From: an uncultured bacterium
GTDB lineage: Bacteria > Hydrogenedentota > Hydrogenedentia > Hydrogenedentales > Hydrogenedentaceae
DNA length: 63,736 bases
Direction of reading: 5' to 3'
NCBI GenBank assembly: GCA_938014335.1
Contig: CALLRP010000010.1
Span: forward strand, 1-63,736
The stretch's first letter is position 1. Each line of letters opens with the position of its first letter. Below the pieces are notes generated by a model that was given only the letters and a program-made list of their open reading frames with translations, had not been told where the DNA came from and did no database searches. Made by a program: the position numbers and the translations under genes. This document shows positions 10,001 to 17,519 of this stretch, in pieces.

Positions 10001-10084
10001 TATGAGCAAAATCCATTACTATTCTACCTTTACAGGGCGAGAATCATGAACCTCGTAGCTCGCATACTTCAAGGTGGCTCATAA
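7040..10084 (+). CDS. Large secreted DUF4091 glycoside-hydrolase-like protein
   Basis: The frame is open further upstream, but only through the pckA terminator. The ATG at 7040, 6 nt after AAGGAG, gives a signal peptide (MQKNVQFILLICLIGVLS, cleavage after FSE or so) and 1014 residues. Residues about 30-200 resemble a PA14/lectin-like binding region (DWLVCGPFPNPLKDG, GSNDGIRIWLNGERVWDN). The centre has an N-terminal beta-sandwich (EYEAFQIVITP) followed by a TIM-barrel-like domain with YWYWVDEPPP. The C-terminus carries the diagnostic DUF4091 string RLECLRDGLEDREIL. Such proteins are presumed glycosidases; the acidic DEPP stretch is a candidate catalytic site. It probably acts outside the cytoplasm on polysaccharide. 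A related protein lies at 44528-46663. Confidence 0.85.
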   Translation: MQKNVQFILLICLIGVLSENIFSETAPLFPVQEGVFIKDWLVCGPFPNPLKDGVVEFRHDETTLGFYIDYLARAGGESNVTPEEGMTIDPGDGITRVWKKITSPEDYINFNKVFEDNQGGKVAYAFCYLQSDTDKDVILGVGSNDGIRIWLNGERVWDNHCPRGAVADDDCFQISLKAGLNPLLIKVDQGFGNWGFYARIVNKEEVLNKLKELPDLRADITYVQENNSLRAWMARHSKYRLLAPPVQYTLQLLNTNSEVVQTNSANLGQSVVFSLEGLPEGPYRIEGKFTLPDGTTFEKQSFYFHGKSTVIIKMGEFYEKLQNRRVELLFDVNQQRLKDTEILKSPEYMPVLEPVSGGIQEIGGGKYAILRTDLSPVWIRVLLPAPGLGYQWYMLNDKGYKFGTQEVQEIDGLNEIEKNLRNRISNALEAGYFPNSEWLFQSYSQRLMLTPMRQSKGEISLEERLRKIHRLSTLKAKIAENDSMSVWFSPAIEKVGKDEPIPDCTLEYFPLEIARNEYEAFQIVITPKTTLSSLKVNFSNGTTKDGYTLPAEQFKAFEVGYVPIETVSDYYGDLKPYPDPIIPIKDMINVSVEGNIVIWARLYVGKGQPPGIYEGKIQISSIGLNIEVPYKVQVLNYVLPPYTSTETAYGVSPDYSWHGTLTDEQKREVFDLYMKTCMEYRISPYTPHAFAPIKWTFEGTPPEAVLDFTEFDKAMEKYLNQYNFNAFNIGGLPSELNGEPMYSKEYIRIFTSIYSQVQEHLREKGWLHKAYWYWVDEPPPAEYPNVKKGMELLQSACPDIRRLLTCNQELAPVPYFWGVVNLWVPIFNMYDETRAHWRQELGESVWWYVCTAPRAPYANNFVDHPAINHRIRYWQVDKYHLDGDLFWSITYWQQNPWEEAMSMSPDGQRWGNGDGRLLYPPRKEKPTEPVIEPPVASIRLECLRDGLEDREILLVLQRAEARKAPIGILARKERAEALNTLSPSLRVYEQNPLLFYLYRARIMNLVARILQGGS

Positions 10085-10150
10085 TGAAATAAAAAATTAT
10101 TTACTTAAAATAAAAGATGTATTTATATTTTTTAGTAAAAGGTTGTACAT

Positions 10151-11068
10151 ATGAATGATACTGCAATTGTATTTCGTGAGGAAGGCATTTTGCATGATAC
10201 AGGACCCTATCATCCCGAAAAACCGGCACGATTAGAAGCTATCTTAGACGCTTTTGCACGCCACAAAATAGACCCTCCCTTTTTAGAAATAAAGCCCGCT
10301 ACCCGTGAAGATTTATTAAGAGTCCACACTCCCCAACATGTTGATACCATTGAGCGCACCTGTAAAGAGAATTTAGACTATCCTGACCCCGATACCGTCA
10401 TGGGCGAAGCCTCATGGGATGCCGCATTATTAGCCGCAGGAGGTGCCATATCCGCTTGTAAAGCCGTTCTGGAAGGAAAGTATAAAAGCATTTTTGAGAT
10501 TATGAGACCGCCCGGACACCATGCTGAACCTAATCGAGCTATGGGTTTCTGTCTATTTAATAATGTAGCCATTGCTGGAAAATGGTTAACTGATGTGGCT
10601 GGGTTAAAAAAAATCGCAATTTTCGATTTTGACGTTCATCACGGGAACGGAACACAGAAAGCCTTTTATAATGACGACCGCGTATATTACATTAGTATCC
10701 ATCAGTTTCCTCACTATCCCGGTACAGGTTTCCCCGAAGAAAGAGGTAAAAACAATACCAACTTAAATATACAAATGATGCCCGGTGTCCCCGAAGAACT
10801 ATGGCATTCTGCCGTTGAAAATTTAATTCTTCCCGAACTAAAACGATTTCAACCTGAATTTTTACTTATTTCCGCTGGTTTTGATGCCCACCGTAAAGAC
10901 CCACTGGGAAGTCAAAATTTAGGAGAAGAAGATTTTGCAAGAATAACTCGTGCGGTAAAGGGTATTGCAGGGGGAAGGATTGTCTCTGTTTTAGAAGGAG
11001 GGTATAACCTTGAAGCATTAGGGGAATCCGCCGTAGCCCATTATCTTGCATTGAAAGATAAAATATAG
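10151..11068 (+). CDS. Histone deacetylase-like amidohydrolase
   Basis: At 305 residues this is a complete class II-type bacterial histone-deacetylase-family enzyme. Motifs in order are HDTGPYHPEKPARLEAI, RPPGHHAEPNRAMGFCLFNN (tandem catalytic His near 122-123), IFDFDVHHGNGTQ (zinc Asp and His), SAGFDAHRKDPLG (third zinc ligand) and VLEGGYNLEALGES. The family hydrolyses acetyl or aminopropyl amides, for example acetylpolyamines, acetoin-related substrates or acetyl-lysine. The substrate cannot be read from the sequence. No signal peptide is present, so it is cytoplasmic. It stands alone between two envelope genes. Confidence 0.92.
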   Translation: MNDTAIVFREEGILHDTGPYHPEKPARLEAILDAFARHKIDPPFLEIKPATREDLLRVHTPQHVDTIERTCKENLDYPDPDTVMGEASWDAALLAAGGAISACKAVLEGKYKSIFEIMRPPGHHAEPNRAMGFCLFNNVAIAGKWLTDVAGLKKIAIFDFDVHHGNGTQKAFYNDDRVYYISIHQFPHYPGTGFPEERGKNNTNLNIQMMPGVPEELWHSAVENLILPELKRFQPEFLLISAGFDAHRKDPLGSQNLGEEDFARITRAVKGIAGGRIVSVLEGGYNLEALGESAVAHYLALKDKI

Positions 11069-11115
11069 ATTACCCCTATTGCTAATATCATTAGCTTAAA
11101 TACTAAGGGAATAAG

Positions 11116-11775
11116 ATGACAAATATGATGACAAGAAGAAATATTTTGAAAAATATTGCAATTAATAGTGAAATTCTTTTCCCATCTCTTTACTTTGTAT
11201 CCAAAAATTCATACCCTAAAATAAATACTTGTATTTCAGGTGATGATATTCAGGTCTTATTTAAAAACCTAAAATACACCATTACAGTAGGTCTTGATAA
11301 TAGCAATGCCGACTTCCAGAAGAATACACAAGTTATACAAGGGACAATTAAATATATCTCTAAATATGGCGATGGTACCGTTCAGATACTTCCCGGAACA
11401 TACCATTTTCCTAATCCAGTAAAAAATAACCGGGTAGACATCTCTATAGGGCATAAAGATAATTACAATATCATTCGAAAAAACCACATTAAAGATTCCG
11501 GTAAAATTGGGATATTTTTTCGTGAAGAACGAGAGAATTTCACAGCCACAGGAAATAAAATTGAAGAGAATGTAATCGAAAATGTGAAGTCAGAAACAAG
11601 CCCAGGGATTTTTGTTCAAGGACTCACAAACGGAAATGAGATATGCAGAAATGAAATAGTAGAATTAAGTGAAAGTAATAAGAAAATTGGAATTAAAATA
11701 GCACAATCAGCAAAAGATAACACTATAAAAGATAACAAAATAAAAGGATTTGCAAGAGAGATTGTGATAGACTAA
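11116..11775 (+). pseudogene. Right-handed beta-helix protein, apparently internally shortened
   Basis: The frame is open for 219 residues. It starts with a Tat-like TRRNILKN segment and then a region ending GDGTVQILPGTYHFPNPV, which in intact relatives leads into a long parallel beta-helix. Here it jumps directly to RVDISIGHKDNYNIIRKNHI and carries only about four or five short coils (NxIxxN pattern) before stopping. From memory, relatives in PVC-type genomes are about twice as long, with a central repeat block between these two segments. I infer an in-frame internal deletion. The product might still fold as a minimal helix, so treating it as a decaying gene is a judgement. The Tat motif lacks the usual hydrophobic core and Ala-x-Ala cleavage site, which supports decay. 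Confidence 0.55.
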
Positions 11776-11823
11776 TAAAAATTTTGTTGACTAATTAATA
11801 TTTAATTATAGATGGAGGTAAAT

Positions 11824-13974
11824 ATGGAGAATTCTCCTTCATTGTTTCAGATTATTTTATGGGAATTACAAAAATTTGCAAACCAAAATGATTTGAGATA
11901 TTTAGTCCCCTCGCTAACCATACTTATCATTATTGGTCTGGTAATCTTCAATCGTAAATGGGTGATTAATTATTTCGGTTCTGTGATGTCGGGGATTATT
12001 AGAGGTGTATTACTTGCTTCCTTATGTATCTGTGCCTTTCTCGCAGTAGGAAATTACATTGACAGTTTTGGACAATGGCGATATGGCACTTTCTTCAACG
12101 CCTATGAGTTTTACCATTACTATTTAGGTTCAAAATATGCGAAAGAAATTGGTTACACAAGGCTTTACGCTGCGAGTCTAATCGCAGATGATGAAACTGA
12201 CCGAAAATACTCCAATCCACAAAATACAATTCGTAATCTTGTGAACGGAACATATATTTCTGTAGATGATGTTATAAAAAATAAAGAGCAGTATAAAAAC
12301 AGATTCTCACCCGAACGATGGGAAGAGTGGGTAAAAGATATAAGGTTTTTCAAACGGGAATTAACCACAAGCCGATGGAATAATGTCTTGAGAGATAAAG
12401 GGTATAACGCAACACCTGTCTGGTCCATGTTAGTAGGGGGCTTTTTGAGTAATCCCATCTCTACGGATAATCGCAATCACATGTTAATACTTGCCTCATT
12501 GGATTTAATTCTTATTGGAATAACGACATTAGTAGTCCTATACGCATTTGGGCTTCGCCCCGCAATGTTTATGCTAATACTCATTGGAACCCATTACATG
12601 ATGCGGTTTTCACACATGAAAGGGGCTTACCTACGAACTGATTTTGCCATGTGTCTTGTCCTCTCTGCATGTATGATTAAATTAAATCATTACAAATGGG
12701 CGGGCATCTTTACCGCATATTCTGTCCTCTCTCGTGTCTTTCCAGCAGTGTTCCTGTTTGGCCCCGGAGCCAGATTATTCTGGGATTTATGTAAAATGCT
12801 ACAAATAGGTTATGATGAATTGAAAATCCGTTTCTATGACCGCAAACAAAGAACAGGAATAGTAGCAGGATTTTTATTACTAAACTTACTGATTTCCCTC
12901 GTAGGTAGTTTAATTCTTCGGAAATTCCCCGCCTCTCTCTTCGAGAGATTTACCATCCCCTGGCCTCTGCCGATATTTCTTCATTTGATTTTATTCACCC
13001 CTCTAATTCTGCTTGCTCTACTATTGTTCTGGGCAGGACTCTGGGGTTATTTTTCAGGAAGAATGGAACGAGGCTGGATAAATTACTTTATTTCCTTTGC
13101 GATAACAATTATAATCCTTTTTATTACCTCTTTCGGTTATTACGGTGGACTATATCAGTGGCGTGACTATGCAGATAAAATTGGTAGGCATAGTAGAGAT
13201 ATTTCACCGTGGCGGGTGGGATATAAATATATTTTTATTGCTCAATACCCCCAAAATTTAGACCTGAAAAAATCACTTAAAGATATTTCAGGAGTTATTG
13301 GTAATGCTTTGTTAGGTAGACCCATTACCGACCCAACCGCTTCACCTACAAATAATCCGCAAACTCCGTCCACTCAACCCTCCACAACTCCATCCGTACC
13401 CAAACCTGTGGTTAAAACTCCTTCTAACGAGCCATTGACTTTCGCCTCTGCAATGAGAAAAATAATATCTCCATGGAAGCCCTATACCCGAAGCATTATC
13501 TATCAAGAACAAGCCCGTCGCTGGTGGATTACAATGGCAATTATATTGGTGTTATGCCTAATTGCATCCCGAAAATTATCCCCCTATGAAACATTTGTCT
13601 TCGGTTTTGTCCCTTGTTTCTTTTTAGTTTCACCTACCTATTATTATTACATTATGTTAGCCGTTCCATTACTGTTCTTCTCACCAAAGTCTGATTACAT
13701 TCCCCGTGCTATAGCAATCATCTGGCTATATATCTCTGCCATGATGGGATACTTTTTCTACACCATGTGGGAACAAGAATTTGCCACTTATTACTGGTTG
13801 GGTTGTATGCTCTTTGTGCTCTCCATTTATATGTTGATTATTGCTATGTTCAACAGCCTTCCATGGGAATATGCAAAACCTATATTTAATCATTTAAAGA
13901 ACCAAATAAAAGAAAGAATAAAAAAAGATAATCAAAACAAGGAGGAGAATGTAGTCCTTTCCACCGAACAATAG
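11824..13974 (+). CDS. Large multi-pass membrane protein, tentatively GT-C glycosyltransferase-like
   Basis: An ATG at 11812 overlaps the GGAGG (11814-11818) that serves the ATG at 11824, so the latter is chosen, giving 716 residues. About ten to twelve hydrophobic helices are visible. After the first two, a soluble loop contains FNAYEFYHYYLGSKYAKEIG, and later comes a VLSRVFPAVFLFGPG segment; both patterns recall GT-C/GT87-type polyprenol-phosphate-sugar transferases. A Pro/Ser/Thr-rich linker (about residues 500-535) interrupts the helices and is likely extracytoplasmic. No DxD or EXD metal motif is certain in the first loop. I do not recognise the exact family, so the glycosyltransferase idea is tentative. 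It is followed by a repeat-bearing spacer and the convergent peptidase gene. Confidence 0.6.
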   Translation: MENSPSLFQIILWELQKFANQNDLRYLVPSLTILIIIGLVIFNRKWVINYFGSVMSGIIRGVLLASLCICAFLAVGNYIDSFGQWRYGTFFNAYEFYHYYLGSKYAKEIGYTRLYAASLIADDETDRKYSNPQNTIRNLVNGTYISVDDVIKNKEQYKNRFSPERWEEWVKDIRFFKRELTTSRWNNVLRDKGYNATPVWSMLVGGFLSNPISTDNRNHMLILASLDLILIGITTLVVLYAFGLRPAMFMLILIGTHYMMRFSHMKGAYLRTDFAMCLVLSACMIKLNHYKWAGIFTAYSVLSRVFPAVFLFGPGARLFWDLCKMLQIGYDELKIRFYDRKQRTGIVAGFLLLNLLISLVGSLILRKFPASLFERFTIPWPLPIFLHLILFTPLILLALLLFWAGLWGYFSGRMERGWINYFISFAITIIILFITSFGYYGGLYQWRDYADKIGRHSRDISPWRVGYKYIFIAQYPQNLDLKKSLKDISGVIGNALLGRPITDPTASPTNNPQTPSTQPSTTPSVPKPVVKTPSNEPLTFASAMRKIISPWKPYTRSIIYQEQARRWWITMAIILVLCLIASRKLSPYETFVFGFVPCFFLVSPTYYYYIMLAVPLLFFSPKSDYIPRAIAIIWLYISAMMGYFFYTMWEQEFATYYWLGCMLFVLSIYMLIIAMFNSLPWEYAKPIFNHLKNQIKERIKKDNQNKEENVVLSTEQ

Positions 13975-14315
13975 ATTTATCACCCTGTCCTTGTTAAATT
14001 TAGCATGGGAAAAAAATCGACCCTATTGAAATATTGTATTTATATAAAGTGATATTTCAGCCTTCCCCATAGTGTGCTGGAAGCACTACTTTCAAAGAAC
14101 TCTTGTTTTAAATAAAGCTAAATCTCATAAAAACATAGCAAAGATGTATATTGTATCTTCCCATGGTAATCTCTGTGTTTCTCTGTGCCCTCTGTGGTGA
14201 AAATTTTGACCACAGAGAATACAGAGATACGAGGAGAAAAATATGTGTGCATCCTTGTTCTTCGTTTCTTTATTAACCCAGATAAAATCAAAGTTAAGTA
14301 AAATGGCATTTAATT
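13975..14315. other. Convergent intergenic spacer with inverted repeat
   Basis: This 341-nt stretch between two convergent genes contains no credible ORF. Its only structured element is the long imperfect inverted repeat at 14170-14237. The rest is unremarkable AT-rich sequence. Confidence 0.6.
14170..14237. repeat. Imperfect 29-nt inverted repeat with CTCTGTGGT core
   Basis: Two 29-nt arms (14170-14198 and 14209-14237) flank a 10-nt near-palindromic centre GAAAATTTTG. Arm identity is about 22/29 with a perfect inner 9 bp (CTCTGTGGT/ACCACAGAG). Each arm is itself built of short CTCTGTG-like units. Similar 'CTCTGTGGTGAA' intergenic repeats occur, from general knowledge, in many environmental bacterial genomes. 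Here it could form a cruciform or RNA hairpin and act as a bidirectional terminator or REP-like element. Confidence 0.7.
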
Positions 14316-14620
14316 TTATTTTGTTATATTTGCATTACCGGGGCAATAATTATCTTCCCCTATACCCGGGCAGGGATAATATCCGCCGGAATTGAAGAAC
14401 TGAATAAGTCGCAAAAGTTCCGATAAATCAATTTTCCAATCTTGTGGTTTATAGTCAGATGCATGGGGTATGCAGTTATAATCAGTCCCTTCCCCGGGGG
14501 CATATCCATCCTCAGAATTCGGTTGACAGTGATAAGTTCCGACATTGAAAAATTGAATAACTCGAAGAAGCTCACTCAAATCAACCACACCATTGTTATC
14601 CTTATCTGCACTATGATGAG
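14316..14620 (-). other. C-terminal EF-hand/dockerin-like module (peptidase copy)
   Basis: This part of the peptidase gene encodes HHSADKDNNGVVDLSELLR and then, about 55 residues later, WKIDLSELLRLIQFFNSGGY. Two repeated helices, the first with a Ca-binding-type loop, resemble a dockerin duplex. The matching module of the 1273-residue protein is at 40977-41277. Confidence 0.7.
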
Positions 14621-17309
14621 TAGGGGTCGTTTCGCCTTCGATATCTCCTTCTTGAATACCTTCTTCAGCACCTTCTGGAATACCTTCATGAGTTCCCTCT
14701 ATTATTCCCTCACCTTCTGGATTTCCTTCGCCTTCGGGAGTACCTTCCGTATCCCCCTCGATAATACCCTCGCCCTCACCAGACCCTTCCCCTTCGACTG
14801 TTCCTTCCGCAGGTATCCCTTCGCCTTCGATACTGGGGTCTCCTTCATTAATTCCCTCAAGCAAACCTTCACTAATACCTTCCCCTTCATTTGTTCCCTC
14901 CCCTTCCATTATTCCTTCTCCTTCTATTGTCCCCTCCAATGCGCCTTCCCCTTCAAGAAAACCTTCAACAACACCTTCTCCTTCTGCTGTCCCATTGCCC
15001 TCTCCACTTCCTTCTCCTTCCGTTGTACCTCCACCTTCGGGCATGCCTTCCCCTTCCAGAGTACCCTCAGGTGTCCCCTCACTTGTCCCCTCTCCTTCAA
15101 TGATACCTTCAGTGTCCCCTTCCCCTTCTGTGCTTCCTTCGGGTGGGCAGGGACCGGTAGAAATGACAAGGTTAACAGGCGAACCATATATAATCTCGGT
15201 GCCTGCATAAGGGTCTTGACTGATTACAGCATTTTCCGTGATTGTCTCGTCGCAAGAATATTCAATATTCCCAATAGTTAATCCAACCAAAGTAATTTGA
15301 CTTTCTGCCTCTGTGTAATTCAATCCCAACACATCAGGAACGGTAACAGGACAGTATCCGGATGATACCGTTAGATTTACCTGGGACCCCGCAGGAACAA
15401 GAGAGCCTGCTTTTGGAAATTGTGAGATGACAGAACCCTCGGGAACGGTATTGCTACAAGCCAAAGAGGTTTGTCCTTGCGTTAGACCCGCAGAAGTAAT
15501 TGTATTAATCGCCTCGGGTAGGGTTTGATGTACCACATTAGGCACTATAACATTTATGGGATTGCCTGAGATGGAGATATCATCAATATTCCATCCGGAG
15601 AATTCTATTGAGTAATCAGTCGGTCCCATAACCCAGCGGATAAGTAATAAGGGCTGTCGGTCTGCAATAGAAGACAGGTCATAGGTTTGTAATGACCAGG
15701 ATGTTTCTTGAATAGTTCCGCCTGTGTGAGTCCAGATAGTAGTCCAATTTACTCCATTCGTGCTGACATCGATTCGGGCATGGTCATAGGAGGAGGACTC
15801 GATTCCCAACCAGCGATAGAAGGATAGGCTCACATTTTGAACATTAGAGCAATCAATTGGTTCCGAAGTGAGCGTTTCTTCGTCCATATCGCTTTCATAA
15901 GTACCGTTGAGATTGTAGCCATAAACATTCTGTCCTGTATACCCCGATGAAGGGTCTCTATCTGCCCCGGCGGGTTTCCCGAACGCCCAATTACCGGTCT
16001 TTTCCCAGCCAGGGTCGGTATCCAGTGGAAATGTAATCGGTGCAAGGCGTGCCTTTTTTAGCGTGACACTGAAATTCTGGGTGACCTGTGTGGAGGTATT
16101 GGTGATGGAAAAGTTTTTTATGTAAGTCCCGGGTTGAATGGGTTGTTGGGTGATGGTTAACTGAATGGTTTTAACCTCGCCGGGACTTAATGTGCCAGAA
16201 GATGGGTCCAGAGCAATGCCTGAATCCACAGCGGATGTCCAGTTAATACTATATTCACCCACATTTTCAAGGGTAATTCCAATCGAAGATGGGGATACGA
16301 AATTATTGGAACTTAAATAAAACATCAGATTCTTTTGAGGCGTTATTAGCAAAGAATCCGATGGATTCCCATATTCAATATAATCTGCTCCGTAGCCAAT
16401 CTGAGAACTGCCATAGGCAATATAGCCGTATCCGTTTTCGCCCCAGTAGGGTCCCCATGAATTTCGAATAATAAACGCACCTGCTCCATAATTATCATCC
16501 CAGCCAACAATGACGACCATGTGATTGGGTGTAGCTTTGGAGTCCATATTATCATTATACACACCACCTTTATATGCAAGAAATGATTCCTTGGCTTCCA
16601 TCGCAGAGACAATGGGTCCATAACGGTAAATAGCAGTTTTCAATGCATCGAGGGAGGGAATGCCGAGCATGGGCCCAACATAATGCCAGTCGTTGATAGT
16701 ATAATAATGAGGCTTCGGACAACCACAACTACTCTGATAACCCACATACGGATAATCCGTTTCAAGGACCGCACCATAACCACCACAAGAGTCGGTCCGG
16801 CTTCCTTTGTGCCAGTCATGAGCGGATATACCTCCATTACAGCCATACCAGAACAAGCCACGGGCACAATCGACCAACCATTGTTCTGATAAATCTGCAT
16901 TTATGCCATCCTTAATTTTTATAGCACATTCAAGAACTCCGACTGTGGCAAAAGCCCAGCATGAACCACAGTCACCCTGGTCTCGGATAGGGGGTAATCC
17001 TCCGGGGGTCTTTTCACGCCAATCCCAGCGCGAGGGCAATTTCTCCGTGGGGATAACAGGCTTATCTGTGTGGGGTAGTAACTCATCTAAATACTGAGGG
17101 TCAGGTGGAATATAACCCGTTAACTCTCCCAAACTTCTTTGTGTGGCGGAGGTCTCTCCAACTTCAAAAGTCCAGCCCTGGGTGTTAGCTTCTTGTTTTA
17201 ATCGCTGAATATCTTCCTGAGTGAGTTGGGCATATACAGAGGATGTAATTGATACAAATAGAGTGAACAAAGAAATACCCACCATAAAATGCAAATTATT
17301 TTGCTTCAT
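14316..17309 (-). CDS. Secreted papain-family (C1) cysteine peptidase with PASTA domains, Glu-Gly stalk and EF-hand-like C-terminal module
   Basis: The 997-residue multidomain protein has a Sec signal peptide to about residue 27 and a short propeptide. Its C1 peptidase domain (about 90-320) carries catalytic Cys117 in QGDCGSCWAFA, His263 in PNHMVVIVGW and Asn283 in IIRNSWGPYWGENGYG. An Ig/BACON-like beta domain follows (about 322-420), then a MAM-like jelly roll (about 421-590). Two PASTA-like repeats come next (about 592-728; VIVPNVVHQTLPEA and VPDVLGLNYTEAES). A low-complexity Glu-Gly-Thr stalk occupies about 730-890. The tail has two ELLRxIQFFN units, the first preceded by a canonical EF-hand loop DKDNNGVVDLSE. 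The tail recurs in the 37456-41277 protein. The protein is likely surface-displayed and degrades or matures extracellular protein. Confidence 0.9.
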   Translation of the reverse strand: MKQNNLHFMVGISLFTLFVSITSSVYAQLTQEDIQRLKQEANTQGWTFEVGETSATQRSLGELTGYIPPDPQYLDELLPHTDKPVIPTEKLPSRWDWREKTPGGLPPIRDQGDCGSCWAFATVGVLECAIKIKDGINADLSEQWLVDCARGLFWYGCNGGISAHDWHKGSRTDSCGGYGAVLETDYPYVGYQSSCGCPKPHYYTINDWHYVGPMLGIPSLDALKTAIYRYGPIVSAMEAKESFLAYKGGVYNDNMDSKATPNHMVVIVGWDDNYGAGAFIIRNSWGPYWGENGYGYIAYGSSQIGYGADYIEYGNPSDSLLITPQKNLMFYLSSNNFVSPSSIGITLENVGEYSINWTSAVDSGIALDPSSGTLSPGEVKTIQLTITQQPIQPGTYIKNFSITNTSTQVTQNFSVTLKKARLAPITFPLDTDPGWEKTGNWAFGKPAGADRDPSSGYTGQNVYGYNLNGTYESDMDEETLTSEPIDCSNVQNVSLSFYRWLGIESSSYDHARIDVSTNGVNWTTIWTHTGGTIQETSWSLQTYDLSSIADRQPLLLIRWVMGPTDYSIEFSGWNIDDISISGNPINVIVPNVVHQTLPEAINTITSAGLTQGQTSLACSNTVPEGSVISQFPKAGSLVPAGSQVNLTVSSGYCPVTVPDVLGLNYTEAESQITLVGLTIGNIEYSCDETITENAVISQDPYAGTEIIYGSPVNLVISTGPCPPEGSTEGEGDTEGIIEGEGTSEGTPEGTLEGEGMPEGGGTTEGEGSGEGNGTAEGEGVVEGFLEGEGALEGTIEGEGIMEGEGTNEGEGISEGLLEGINEGDPSIEGEGIPAEGTVEGEGSGEGEGIIEGDTEGTPEGEGNPEGEGIIEGTHEGIPEGAEEGIQEGDIEGETTPTHHSADKDNNGVVDLSELLRVIQFFNVGTYHCQPNSEDGYAPGEGTDYNCIPHASDYKPQDWKIDLSELLRLIQFFNSGGYYPCPGIGEDNYCPGNANITK

Positions 17310-17519
17310 AGGGACTACCTTTTCTTCATTTTTTCTATTTATAATATTTTACCCTATTTCATCATTGGCATGTCATATTTATTTTCTTTTCAATAATTTA
17401 ACAAAGAGTAGATAAGATTAGTTTATATATAATAGTTTTGAAAATGGAATAGAAGGTGTAATTTTTTGGTAAAATGTAAAAACACTATTGAAGATACATT
17501 GATTAAGAAGGAAACATTT

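Noticed and set aside
14640..15140. Repeat array resembling CRISPR or a satellite
   Set aside because: Repeats are short, imperfect and codon-phased, with no spacers; they encode the protein stalk.
14442..15281. Long open frame on the plus strand opposite the peptidase stalk
   Set aside because: It is produced by the reverse complement of Glu-Gly codon repeats; no ribosome site, and the minus-strand protein has clear domains throughout.
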